Source of the DNA: Streptomyces sp. BK239 | GTDB taxonomy: Bacteria > Actinomycetota > Actinomycetes > Streptomycetales > Streptomycetaceae | Length of the DNA: 64,000 nt | Reading direction: 5' to 3' | NCBI RefSeq assembly: GCF_004217285.1 | Contig: NZ_SHKS01000003.1 | Coordinates: 592,170 to 656,169 of the forward strand | Shown here: positions 50,581 through 58,853 of the stretch, one piece after another | Numbering within the stretch: the stretch's first letter is position 1 | Layout: each line of letters opens with the position of its first letter | Translations under genes and position numbers: made by a program | Notes under the pieces: model-generated | What the model was told of the DNA's origin: nothing | What the model saw: the letters and a program-made list of their open reading frames with translations, nothing else | Databases searched by the model: none

Positions 50581-51192
50581 ATGGCAATCAGACCATCAGC
50601 ACGTTGGCGTGCGCGCGTGGACGAAAAGGCAACGGAGCTCGCGGTGGGGACACGGTCCCAGAGTGATGCCTTTCTGGCAGAGCTCTTCCCTCAGTCGCTG
50701 CTGGCGGCGACGGATGAGGCGCTGCGTACGTTCGAGTCGGACGTAGAGGCGCTCCGGGACCAGGACGACGAGCAGGTCTTCGAAGCGATCAAGCGTGTCG
50801 TTCTGGTGCTGAACGAGATCAACGAGGACCACGACGGCGCCGGCTACGAGACCGAAGAGCGTGAAGAGCTATGCCTCTACATCGATCAAGCCTTGGCGGA
50901 GCATGGCATCCGGGCTCGGCGGCTTGGTCGTCACTCCGTGCCGGGTGGGAAACCGTGGATGCCGTGGGGCATCGGTGGCGGCTCGGGGAGGTCAAGAGGG
51001 CAGATTCCCCAGTGCCGGGCGATGGCCATGACGTGCTGTTCGTGCGGCATGGCGGCATGCCAGTCGTCCCAGTCGGAGTCGGTCCAGTGCTCCCTGCCGT
51101 CCTCCAGTCCTCCGAGCCCGACGCCGAGTTGGCGCTCGATCCCGGTGGGCTCACCGATGTGCAGGGGCACGTCGCCGCGTGAGCCGTCGTAG
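50581..51192 (+). pseudogene. 3'-truncated hypothetical gene running into the opposite gene
   Basis: The first 116 codons are protein-like (RPSARWRARVDEKATELAVG, SLLAATDEALRTFESDVEAL, EDHDGAGYETEEREELCLYI). After about 50930 the frame becomes Ser/Pro/Cys-rich and is simply the antisense of the leftward gene at 50931-51560. The natural C-terminus has therefore probably been lost by a deletion or rearrangement and replaced by run-on. The start lacks a clear ribosome-binding site. The family is one I do not recognise. Confidence 0.52.
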
Positions 51193-51560
51193 CAGTAGGC
51201 CCGGACGACCCGGCCGGCCTCCACCCTCGCCCAGGCGTGGAGTTCGCCGATGCGGTCGGTGTGGAAGTACTGAAGGTCGCCCAGGCGCAGGCCGAGTGAC
51301 CCGAGCCAGGACAGAAGGGCGGGACCGTCGGCGTCGAGTCCGTCGGCGAGGTGGATCCGGCCGTGGGCCATGGTCCAGCCGTCCACCGGGGAAGCCACGA
51401 ACACGCCCCGCCGGTAGGCCGCCTCCGTGCCCGCCTCCCAGTCCATGGCCACTCGCCCGATCAGCCCCAGCGCGTCGGCGACTTCGCCGCTGCCCACGGC
51501 CAGCCAGGCCGTCTTGTAGCCGAAGCCCACGCCGATCTCCTCCCACGCTCCTGCCCGCAT
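50931..51560 (-). CDS. Hypothetical soluble protein, accessory
   Basis: The 209-residue protein is rich in Trp, Gly and Asp, without signal or membrane segment. Motifs: GYKTAWLAVGSGEVADALGL, VDGWTMAHGRIHLADG, FHTDRIGELHAWARVEAG and HWTDSDWDDWHAAMPHEQHV. The repeated beta-turn and Trp pattern resembles immunity or SUKH-like cytosolic proteins, but I cannot place it. It converges on and overlaps the truncated gene at 50581. Codon use is high-GC, so it may be older than its neighbours. Confidence 0.7.
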   Translation of the reverse strand: MRAGAWEEIGVGFGYKTAWLAVGSGEVADALGLIGRVAMDWEAGTEAAYRRGVFVASPVDGWTMAHGRIHLADGLDADGPALLSWLGSLGLRLGDLQYFHTDRIGELHAWARVEAGRVVRAYCYDGSRGDVPLHIGEPTGIERQLGVGLGGLEDGREHWTDSDWDDWHAAMPHEQHVMAIARHWGICPLDLPEPPPMPHGIHGFPPGTE

Positions 51561-51721
51561 CCTGCTGTACCGCTCCGACAGGGGAAGCCGAAAGCCGCCC
51601 GTCGCCAGCTCTGATCTTCCTCAAGATCCTTTACGGGGCTTCTCCGGCGTCATACGTTCATTTCGACCACCGAGGCACACACCGCCTCATACAAGTGAAC
51701 ATGAAACACGGGGACTTGAGC

Positions 51722-52453
51722 ATGACCACCAGTACGAGGCCGCGCAGCACGTTCCACCGCACCAGCGCGATGATCGTCGCCGCGGTGACCGCCGGCGCCC
51801 TCTTCGCCACCGCCACCGGCGCCCATGCCGCGGAGTCGGCGCCGCAGGCCGCTGTCAGCGCCGCTGTGGCCGTCGACGACTCGGGCCTCACGCCCGCGGA
51901 GAAGGAGCAGGGCGCGGCGCTTTCGGAGAGCGTGGCCGCACTCGGCGTGACTGAGGAGCAGTTCGCCGCCGCGCTGGACATAGCGCTGACCCGTCCCGCC
52001 CCGGACGCGGACGCCTTCCGCACCCGTCTGGCCGCGCTGCCGGCGAAGCCGAACGCCCAGCAGTTGGTGCAGGCCGCCTACCCCGGCGACGCCGAGGCCC
52101 AGGCCGCGCTGCTGCCCGTCTTCGCCAACGCGGAGGTGCGCGACACCGTCCTCGCCCAGCTCACCGGCGGCAGCAAGGGGAGCCACCCGGGCGCCGCCTT
52201 CGGGTGGTGGGACAAGACCAAGTTCGTCGTCAAGTGCGGTGCGGCCATCGCGGCCGTCCTGATCAGCTTCGCGCCGGCCGGTTCCAGCATCAAGGTCGTC
52301 CGGGCCGTGGCGCTGTTCAAGAGGTACGGCGCCAAGAAGACCGCGAACATCATCTGGCGCTTCGTGAACGGCAAGCGTGTCGGTTCCGCGGAGCGTGAGG
52401 CAGTGAAGGCGTTCATCGGGATCTCGGCCATCTCCCAGGCCTGCCACAAGTGA
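51722..52453 (+). CDS. Secreted protein with hydrophobic WWDKTK/KCGAA C-terminal domain
   Basis: The ATG at 51722 starts a classic signal peptide ending TATGAHA. The 243-residue protein has an Ala-rich, acidic N-domain (about residues 40-150, helical) and a C-terminal domain beginning GWWDKTKFVVKCGAAIAAVL. The rest is hydrophobic and basic (SIKVVRAVALFKRYGAKK) and ends SAISQACHK. Two Cys at the ends of this domain could close a loop of about 70 residues. This is the layout of a disulfide- or membrane-active peptide released from a secreted precursor. Function is not known. The membrane-protein gene starts 9 bp downstream. Confidence 0.76.
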   Translation: MTTSTRPRSTFHRTSAMIVAAVTAGALFATATGAHAAESAPQAAVSAAVAVDDSGLTPAEKEQGAALSESVAALGVTEEQFAAALDIALTRPAPDADAFRTRLAALPAKPNAQQLVQAAYPGDAEAQAALLPVFANAEVRDTVLAQLTGGSKGSHPGAAFGWWDKTKFVVKCGAAIAAVLISFAPAGSSIKVVRAVALFKRYGAKKTANIIWRFVNGKRVGSAEREAVKAFIGISAISQACHK

Positions 52454-52462
52454 GGTGACGGC

Positions 52463-52858
52463 ATGACGATCGAGCACGTGGCGGTGACCGCCCTCGGGGT
52501 CGAGGTGGTGATCATGGTGCTGGCCCGGCTCGGCACCGAGCGGCGTCACTGGAACCACCACAAGCGGCGCGGTCCCGTGCCGGTGAAGAGGGACGACATC
52601 ACGCTCGTCTCGGCGGCGCTGTACGCGCTCGCCGCGGTCGCCATGGCCGTCGGCGCCCTGATGGCCCGGGTGGAGTTGTCCCTGTCCGCGGTCGGGACGT
52701 TCGCGCTGTTCGGCGTCCTGCTCCCGGCGTTCGCCGCCAACTCCGTCCTGGTGATGGCGACACGCGGACGCCCCGAGACCGTCACGTGGTGGCAGCGCGG
52801 GATCGCCTGCGCGATCGCCGCGGGCGGCGGGCTCGTGTCCGTCGGCCTCGTCGGCTGA
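52463..52858 (+). CDS. Small four-TM membrane protein paired with the secreted protein
   Basis: The 131-residue protein has about four membrane segments (near residues 5-22, 47-67, 73-93 and 112-130) joined by short basic loops (RRHWNHHKRRGPVPVKRDD). It follows the secreted-protein gene by 9 bp, after a short GAGGTGACGG ribosome-binding site, so both are in one transcript that ends at a strong terminator. This position and topology are those of a bacteriocin immunity protein, but the same would be seen for a processing or export partner. Confidence 0.76.
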   Translation: MTIEHVAVTALGVEVVIMVLARLGTERRHWNHHKRRGPVPVKRDDITLVSAALYALAAVAMAVGALMARVELSLSAVGTFALFGVLLPAFAANSVLVMATRGRPETVTWWQRGIACAIAAGGGLVSVGLVG

Positions 52859-52872
52859 CATCCGTCTCGGCG

Positions 52873-52914
52873 CGTCGAAGCCCCCTCCGGGTCCTTCCGG
52901 AGGGGGCTTCGACG
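52873..52914. terminator. 18-bp hairpin terminator
   Basis: CGTCGAAGCCCCCTCCGG and its perfect complement are separated by a 6-base loop. It ends the secreted/membrane-protein transcript and the leftward MarR gene. Confidence 0.88.
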
Positions 52915-52947
52915 TGCGCGGGCGCGGTGGCCCGCCGGCTTCCCGGG

Positions 52948-53442
52948 TCAGGAGGACTCGTCGGCCTGGTCGCGCAGTTCCTCGCGGTAGGCGTTGGCCA
53001 GGCTCGTCGTGCGGGTGAAGAAGTCGGTGAGGACGGCGATCTCCTCGGGGGCGTAGTCGGCGAAGAGGGCGTTCAGGCGGGCGTAGTACGGCTCGTAGAG
53101 GGCCTGGACGCGTGCCGCCGCATCGGGTCGCGGGGCCACACGGACTCGGCGGCGGTCCCGGGGGTCCGGGCGGCGGGTGACGTAGCCGGCGCGTTCGAGG
53201 CGGTTGAGGATGCCGGTGACCGCGCCGGTCGTGACATGGACCCGGGTCGCGAGGTCGCCCGCGGTGAGGAGGTCCTCGCCGGCCTGGAAGACGTATCCGA
53301 GGCAGGTGAGGTCGCTCACGTTCAGGCCCAGGCGCTGGGCCATCTCCTGCTGGCCGACCAGGTGGGCCGCGATGAGGTCGTCCATCGCGGCCAGCGCCTG
53401 TACTGGGGTCGCGGCGGGGCGAGGGGGCTGGGCGGCTGTCAT
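52948..53442 (-). CDS. MarR-family transcriptional regulator
   Basis: The 164-residue protein is a MarR winged helix: DLTCLGYVFQAGEDLLTAGD, HTH VTTGAVTGILNRLERAGYV and wing RRPDPRDRRRVRVA. It probably represses itself and the divergent gene at 53559 through the palindrome between them. The ligand is unknown. Confidence 0.92.
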   Translation of the reverse strand: MTAAQPPRPAATPVQALAAMDDLIAAHLVGQQEMAQRLGLNVSDLTCLGYVFQAGEDLLTAGDLATRVHVTTGAVTGILNRLERAGYVTRRPDPRDRRRVRVAPRPDAAARVQALYEPYYARLNALFADYAPEEIAVLTDFFTRTTSLANAYREELRDQADESS

Positions 53443-53505
53443 CGCGGGGGTTCGCTTCCTCTCCGGTTCCGGTGGTGCTGGCTCCTTGTTATCCGCTTTC
53501 GGTTT

Positions 53506-53522
53506 CTCTTACCTTGTAAGAG
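53506..53522. promoter_or_regulatory. MarR-type operator between divergent genes
   Basis: CTCTTAC-CTT-GTAAGAG is a perfect 7-bp inverted repeat. A second AT-rich dyad-like stretch (TTAAGTACTGCAACTTCTTAG) follows at about 53524. The element lies 64 bp from the MarR start and 37 bp from the opposite start, overlapping both promoters. Confidence 0.63.
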
Positions 53523-53558
53523 GTTAAGTACTGCAACTTCTTAGAGCGTGAGGGTTCT

Positions 53559-53984
53559 ATGTCTCTGTACGACGAAGGGCACACGATCGCCGGTTGGACC
53601 GGGGTCGCCATCACGGCCGTCGGCGGCTCGGTGGCGGGCGTCGGGGTGTGCGCCTCCTCCGGCGCGCTGCTCTCGGTCGGGCTGATGATCGTCGCCCTGG
53701 CCGCGCTGGTCACCTGGGTGTTGCACCTGACGGGGTGGGGCAAGCCGCCGGGGGTGCGGCCGCGGGAGGAGTGGGGGATGCGGGTGCGCGACCCGCACGC
53801 CCGGGGCGGCCACCCGGAGTGCCTGGGGTGCCGCCTCGCCGGGCGTGGGCGTGCGCGCGCAAGGGCGGGGGCTTTGTCGGTGGCAGGGCCTACGGTGGTG
53901 AGCGATGGCACAGGCATGGAAGTGCGCGGGGCTGCGGTGGTCGGAGCGGGGACCCGAGCTGATGTGGGACGGGGGGCGTCGTAG
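53559..53984 (+). CDS. HGxxPAAW-like small membrane protein
   Basis: The first about 105 residues are the conserved body: SLYDEGHTIAGWTGVAIT, two membrane segments (VAGVGVCASSGALLSVGL and IVALAALVTWVLHLTGW) and WGKPPGVRPREEWGMRVRD with the C-terminal GGHPECLGCRLAGR. The last about 35 residues overlap the next gene by 80 bp and are Gly/Ala/Arg-rich, so a stop has probably been lost and the tail is run-on. It is divergent from MarR and likely under its control. Confidence 0.72.
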   Translation: MSLYDEGHTIAGWTGVAITAVGGSVAGVGVCASSGALLSVGLMIVALAALVTWVLHLTGWGKPPGVRPREEWGMRVRDPHARGGHPECLGCRLAGRGRARARAGALSVAGPTVVSDGTGMEVRGAAVVGAGTRADVGRGAS

Positions 53985-54777
53985 TCCGCTGTCCTGGGGG
54001 AAGCGGGTGGCCTTCGGGGTCCTGGAGGGGGGTGTGCGGGAGTGTGCGGGGGCGCGAGGGCATCCGTGTCCGGTGCGGGCGCAGGTGCCGGGGCGGAGCA
54101 CGGGGGGCCGGTGCGAGGAGTGCGCGCGGCTGGACCGGGCGCACTCGGTGGCCGCCGACGGGATCGCCGACGATCCCCGGCCGTACCGGGTGTATCTCGC
54201 GTGGTTCGGGCCCGGCATGGTCAAGGTCGGGATCACGGCGGTCGAGCGGGGTTCGGCCCGGCTGCTGGAACAGGGTGCGGTCTGCTTCAGCTGGCTCGGG
54301 GCCGGCCCGCTGATGGCCGCCCGGCGCACGGAGGAGCTGCTGCGGGCCGCCCTGCGCGTCCCGGACCGGATCCCGTACGCCGAGAAGCGTGCCGTACGCG
54401 CCGAGTTGCCGTTGAGTCCGGAGGAAAGGGCGTCGGAGATCAGCGAGTTGCACGCACAGGCCCTCGAACTGGCGGCCTGGCCCGAGTCGTTGCGGCGGGA
54501 GCCCTTTCTCCCCGTGGACCATGTCCGCGCGTTCGGGCTCGACGGCACGCCGGCACCGCTGGGCCAGGTGAGCGAACTGGTCCCCGGCGGCATGCTGAAC
54601 GGCGAACTCCTGGCGGCCGCGGGCCCCGATCTCCATCTGGGGACGCCGGCCGGAGCGGTCGTGCTCGACACCCGGCTGATGCGGGGGTGGCAGCTCGTCC
54701 CGGTGGAAGGAAGCCCCGAACTCGCGCTGCCGGTGAAGGAGTTCACCAGGTCGATTCCCCAAGACGGCTTGTTCTGA
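53905..54777 (+). CDS. DUF2797 family protein
   Basis: The 290-residue protein starts AQAWKCAGLRWSERGPELMWDG. It has a Cys cluster typical of DUF2797 (ECAGARGHPCPVRAQ, GGRCEECARLDRAHS), which is probably a zinc site, and a conserved core (YRVYLAWFGPGMVKVGITAVERG, RLLEQGAVCFSWLGAG, AARRTEELLRAALRV). The GIY-like YLAWFGPGMVKVGIT segment suggests a GIY-YIG-related fold. No function is established. It overlaps the preceding frame by 80 bp and is probably cotranscribed. Confidence 0.87.
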   Translation: MAQAWKCAGLRWSERGPELMWDGGRRSPLSWGKRVAFGVLEGGVRECAGARGHPCPVRAQVPGRSTGGRCEECARLDRAHSVAADGIADDPRPYRVYLAWFGPGMVKVGITAVERGSARLLEQGAVCFSWLGAGPLMAARRTEELLRAALRVPDRIPYAEKRAVRAELPLSPEERASEISELHAQALELAAWPESLRREPFLPVDHVRAFGLDGTPAPLGQVSELVPGGMLNGELLAAAGPDLHLGTPAGAVVLDTRLMRGWQLVPVEGSPELALPVKEFTRSIPQDGLF

Positions 54778-54985
54778 GGGAGTGACAGCCCGCGCAAAGG
54801 GCCTTCATAGGGGAGGCCATGACTTCCGGCGCCCGCCCAGGGGCAGGACCAGGGGGAGGAAGAGGGACACAGGCACGGATTCCGCCCCGCGCCGGCGGCT
54901 CGGCTGAGAGCCGGCTGTGCGTTTCTCAGGGAAATCACAGACAGCCGAAAGCGTGCTCTCAGAGCCCCTCGACATCGTGTGCCGT

Positions 54986-55726
54986 ATGACCACGACCTCG
55001 CCCCAGGGGCGCACCGAACTGCTGAGGCCGGACGGGAGCCCCGTCCGAGTGCTTGTGGTGGACGACGAGTTGTCGATCACCGAGCTGCTGTCCATGGCCC
55101 TGCGCTACGAGGGCTGGCAGATCCGCAGTGCCGGCGACGGCACCGGCGCCGTCCAGGCCGCCCGGGAGTTCCGGCCGGACGCGGTCGTCCTCGACATGAT
55201 GCTGCCCGACATGGACGGTCTGACCGTGCTGGGCCGGCTGCGGCGTGAGCTGCCGGACGTCCCGGTGCTGTTCCTGACCGCCAAGGACGCGGTCGAGGAC
55301 CGGATCGCGGGCCTCACCGCAGGCGGCGACGACTACGTCACCAAGCCGTTCTCCCTCGAAGAGGTCGTGGCGCGGCTGCGCGGGCTCATCCGGCGTTCCG
55401 GCGCCGCCGACCGCCGCTCCGACTCCGTGCTCGTCGTCGGGGACCTCACCCTCGACGAGGACAGCCACGAGGTCTCCCGCGCCGGCGCGGACATCCACCT
55501 CACCGCCACCGAGTTCGAGCTGCTGCGCTTCCTGATGCGCAACCCGCGTCGTGTGCTCAGCAAGGCGCAGATCCTGGACCGCGTGTGGTCGTACGACTTC
55601 GGCGGGCAGGCCAACGTGGTCGAGCTGTACATCTCCTACCTGCGGCGCAAGATAGACGCGGGACGCGAGCCGATGATCCACACCCGGCGTGGCGCGGGAT
55701 ACCTGATCAAGCCCGCCGCGTCATGA
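54986..55726 (+). CDS. OmpR-family response regulator
   Basis: The ATG at 54986 (TTTSPQGRTELLRPDG) is preferred. There is no ribosome-binding site in the preceding 20 bases, so the mRNA may be leaderless. The 246-residue protein has a receiver domain with acidic pair DDE (VLVVDDELS), phospho-acceptor Asp in VVLDMMLPD, Thr in LFLTAKD and Lys in TKPF. A winged-helix effector (HLTATEFELLRFLMRNPRRVLSK) completes it. It is partnered by the coupled kinase and probably controls the following glycosyltransferases or their surroundings. Confidence 0.94.
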   Translation: MTTTSPQGRTELLRPDGSPVRVLVVDDELSITELLSMALRYEGWQIRSAGDGTGAVQAAREFRPDAVVLDMMLPDMDGLTVLGRLRRELPDVPVLFLTAKDAVEDRIAGLTAGGDDYVTKPFSLEEVVARLRGLIRRSGAADRRSDSVLVVGDLTLDEDSHEVSRAGADIHLTATEFELLRFLMRNPRRVLSKAQILDRVWSYDFGGQANVVELYISYLRRKIDAGREPMIHTRRGAGYLIKPAAS

Positions 55727-57348
55727 GCGGGCGGCGGCGACCGCGCGGGCAGAGGACGGCGAAGAGACGGACCGGGCAGCCGCGCACCCTGCGGACGCGC
55801 CTCGTCGTCGTCTCCGTCACCCTGATCGCCGTGGTCTGCGCGGTCATCGGCACCGTCACCACGATCGTGCTGCGGGACCATCTGTACGGCCAGCTCAACG
55901 GGCGGCTCGCCGAGGCCGCGGCACGGGTGGCGCCGCGCGGTTTCGGTGGGCTGCCCGGCCGGCTCACGAACACCGCCGGCACGCCCACGCAGCAGGGCAG
56001 GCCGAAGGTGACCGACCTCTCCGACTTCGTCACCAAGGGACCGCAGCTCCCCGGGACGGTCGCCGCCAAGGTCGTCGACGGCTCCGTCACCGAGGCCAAG
56101 CGGGGTGTGGCGTCGGCCCTCACGATGACCGCCGCGAATCTCGAAGCGTCCCAGGTCAAGGCGCTCAGCTCCGTCTCCCGGGACGGGAAGCCGCACACCG
56201 TGGAACTCCCCGGCCTCGGCTCGTACCGCGTCAAGTACGCGTGGAACGACGACTCCGGGTACTACGTCGGCATCCCCACCAAGGACGTCGACAACACCAT
56301 CAACACCCTGATCCTCGTGGAGATCAGCCTCACCGCCGCCGGACTCATCGCGGCCGGCCTCGCGGGCACCGTCATGGTCGGCGTGGCCACCCGCCCCCTC
56401 CGCAAGGTCGCCGCCACCGCCACCCGCGTCTCCGAACTGCCCCTGCACACCGGCGAGGTCAACCTCAGCGAGCGGGTCCCGGAGTCAGAGACCGATCCGC
56501 ACACCGAGGTCGGGCAGGTCGGCGCGGCGCTCAACCGGATGCTGAACCACGTCCACGGCGCGCTGCACGCGCGTCAGGAGAGCGAGACGCGGGTGAGGCA
56601 GTTCGTCGCCGACGCCAGCCACGAACTGCGCACCCCGCTGGCCTCCATCCGGGGCTACGCCGAACTCACCCGCCGCGGACGCGAGGAGGTCGGCCCCGAC
56701 ACCCGGCACGCGCTGGGCCGCATCGAGTCCGAGGCCGGACGCATGACCCTCCTCGTCGAGGACCTCCTCCTGCTGGCCCGCCTCGACGCGGGCCGCCCGC
56801 TGCAGTTCGATCAGACCGACCTCGTCCCCCTCGTCGTCGACACCGTCAGCGACGCCCGCGCAGCGGGCCGCGAGCACATCTGGCGGCTCGACCTGCCCGA
56901 CGAGCCGGCCATGGTGTCGGCGGACTCCGCCCGGCTCCAGCAGGTGCTGGTCAACCTCCTCGCCAACGCCCGCACGCACACCCCGCCCGGCACGACCGTC
57001 ACCGCACGGGTGCGTCGGCGCGGTCCCTGGCTGTGCGTGGACGTCCAGGACGACGGCCAGGGCATCCCGCCGGACCTGCTCCCGCACGTCTTCGAACGGT
57101 TCGCCCGCGGGGACTCCTCGCGCTCGCGCGCCTCCGGCTCGACCGGTCTGGGCCTCGCCATCGTGCAGGCCGTGGCGGCCGCGCACGACGGCGCCGTGAC
57201 CGTCGACAGCGTGCCCGGCCGGACCGTCTTCACCCTGCACCTGCCCGCCCTCGGACCCACCCTGCCCCAGCCCGCGCCCGAAACCAACTGGCAACTGGAC
57301 TCACAGGACCAGCACAGGGCCGGCACACGGGTGCGACAGGGCGCCTGA
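55723..57348 (+). CDS. Sensor histidine kinase
   Basis: The ATG overlaps the regulator stop by 4 bp. The 541-residue kinase has a basic N-terminus, a first membrane segment (VVVSVTLIAVVCAVIGTVTTIVL), an external domain of about 145 residues, a second membrane segment (AAGLIAAGLAGTVMVGV), a HAMP domain, the H-box ASHELRTPLASIRGYAEL, an N-box (VLVNLLANARTHTP) and G boxes (DDGQGIPP, GLGLAIVQ). It senses an extracytoplasmic signal of unknown nature. A Gln/Ala tail follows. The glycosyltransferase begins 14 bp later. Confidence 0.94.
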   Translation: MSGRRRPRGQRTAKRRTGQPRTLRTRLVVVSVTLIAVVCAVIGTVTTIVLRDHLYGQLNGRLAEAAARVAPRGFGGLPGRLTNTAGTPTQQGRPKVTDLSDFVTKGPQLPGTVAAKVVDGSVTEAKRGVASALTMTAANLEASQVKALSSVSRDGKPHTVELPGLGSYRVKYAWNDDSGYYVGIPTKDVDNTINTLILVEISLTAAGLIAAGLAGTVMVGVATRPLRKVAATATRVSELPLHTGEVNLSERVPESETDPHTEVGQVGAALNRMLNHVHGALHARQESETRVRQFVADASHELRTPLASIRGYAELTRRGREEVGPDTRHALGRIESEAGRMTLLVEDLLLLARLDAGRPLQFDQTDLVPLVVDTVSDARAAGREHIWRLDLPDEPAMVSADSARLQQVLVNLLANARTHTPPGTTVTARVRRRGPWLCVDVQDDGQGIPPDLLPHVFERFARGDSSRSRASGSTGLGLAIVQAVAAAHDGAVTVDSVPGRTVFTLHLPALGPTLPQPAPETNWQLDSQDQHRAGTRVRQGA

Positions 57349-57362
57349 CGAAAGTCGTCCTC

Positions 57363-58853
57363 ATGCGAACCGACTCTTCTCCCGGCACCCTGCCGGCGCG
57401 GGAGCACCTCCCGGCCGCCACCGCCGGTACGCCTGTCCTGGACGTAGTGATCCCCGTCTACAACGAGGAGAGGGACCTCCAGCCGTGCGTCCGGAGACTG
57501 CACGACCACCTGACGCGGACGTTCCCCTACTCCTTCCGCATCACGATCGCGGACAACGCGTCCACGGACGCCACACCCGACGTGGCGCGACTGCTGGAGA
57601 CGCGGATCCCCGAGGTGAGGTCCTTCCGGCTGGCTCAGAAGGGCCGCGGCCGTGCGCTGCGGACCGTCTGGTCCGCCTCGGACGCCCCGATCCTCGCGTA
57701 CATGGACGTCGACCTGTCCACCGACCTCAACGCCCTGCTGCCGCTGGTGGCGCCGCTCATCTCCGGCCACTCCGACCTGGCGATCGGCTCCCGGCTCTCC
57801 CGCAGCTCACGCGTGGTGCGGGGCGCGAAGCGGGAGTTCATCTCCCGCAGCTACAACCTGATCCTGCGCGGCTCGCTCCAGGCCCGTTTCTCCGACGCCC
57901 AGTGCGGCTTCAAGGCGATCCGCCGTGACGTCGCCCGGATCCTGCTCCCCCTGGTGGAAGACACCGGCTGGTTCTTCGACACTGAGATGCTGGTGCTCGC
58001 CGAGCGGGCCGGACTGCGTATCCACGAGGTGCCGGTCGACTGGGTCGACGACCCGGACTCCACGGTGCACATCGTCAAGACGGCGACCGACGACCTGAAG
58101 GGGGTATGGCGCGTAGGGAAGGCCCTGGCCACCGGTTCGCTCCCCCTGGACCGGCTGACCAGGCCGTTCGGCGACGACCCCCGCGACCGCGACATCATGG
58201 ACGTACCCAAGGGCCTGGCCCGCCAGCTCGTCGGCTTCTGCGTCGTCGGCGGCCTCTCCACACTGTTCTACCTGCTGCTCTACAGCGGCTTCCGGCTGTT
58301 CGCCGGCTCCCAGACCGCGAACGCGCTCGCCCTGCTGGTGTCGGCGATCGCCAACACGGCCGCCAACCGCCGGCTCACCTTCGGGGTGCGCGGCCAGGGC
58401 GGCGCCGTCCGCCACCAGGCGCAGGGGCTGGTCGTCTTCGGCATCGGCCTCGCGCTGACCAGCGGTTCGCTCCTCGCCCTGAACGCGGCGACCTCCGACC
58501 CCGCGCACTCCACCGAACTGGCGGTGCTGGTCGCCGCCAACCTCGCGGCGACGGTCCTGCGCTTCCTGCTCTTCCGCGCGTGGGTGTTCGCCGACCGGCG
58601 GGGGGACGACGCCCAGCCGACGCCGGCCGCGGGCCCCGTCCGGCACGACGACCCGTACGACGAGCGGGACTCGTACGACCCGCGGGACTCGTACGACCCG
58701 CGGGGCTCGCACGGCCCGCGGGGCTCGTACGACCCCGCCACCCGGTTCCGCGCCGGCGAAGCCGCGGACGGCACCTGGGGGGACGCCACCGACGCCACCA
58801 TGCGGCTGCAGCCGGTGCGCCCCCACGACACCGACCCGGGGGACGCCCGATGA
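57363..58853 (+). CDS. GT2 glycosyltransferase fused to GtrA-like membrane domain
   Basis: The 496-residue protein starts at the ATG at 57363. It has a GT-A catalytic domain (LDVVIPVYNEERDL; DNASTDATPDVA; YMDVDLSTDLNALL; CGFKAIRRDVA; GWFFDTEMLVLAE), then a four-TM GtrA domain (RQLVGFCVVGGLSTLFYLLLY onward). Such proteins charge a polyprenyl phosphate with a sugar and help it cross the membrane. The disordered tail has four hexapeptide repeats (DSYDPR type). Its stop overlaps the GT39 start, so the two act together. Confidence 0.92.
   Translation: MRTDSSPGTLPAREHLPAATAGTPVLDVVIPVYNEERDLQPCVRRLHDHLTRTFPYSFRITIADNASTDATPDVARLLETRIPEVRSFRLAQKGRGRALRTVWSASDAPILAYMDVDLSTDLNALLPLVAPLISGHSDLAIGSRLSRSSRVVRGAKREFISRSYNLILRGSLQARFSDAQCGFKAIRRDVARILLPLVEDTGWFFDTEMLVLAERAGLRIHEVPVDWVDDPDSTVHIVKTATDDLKGVWRVGKALATGSLPLDRLTRPFGDDPRDRDIMDVPKGLARQLVGFCVVGGLSTLFYLLLYSGFRLFAGSQTANALALLVSAIANTAANRRLTFGVRGQGGAVRHQAQGLVVFGIGLALTSGSLLALNAATSDPAHSTELAVLVAANLAATVLRFLLFRAWVFADRRGDDAQPTPAAGPVRHDDPYDERDSYDPRDSYDPRGSHGPRGSYDPATRFRAGEAADGTWGDATDATMRLQPVRPHDTDPGDAR
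58668..58739 (+). repeat. 18-bp tandem repeats in the glycosyltransferase tail
   Basis: Four direct 18-bp units encode DSYDPR, DSYDPR, GSHGPR and GSYDPA. They lie in the C-terminal cytosolic tail and keep the frame, so copy number can vary freely. Confidence 0.83.
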
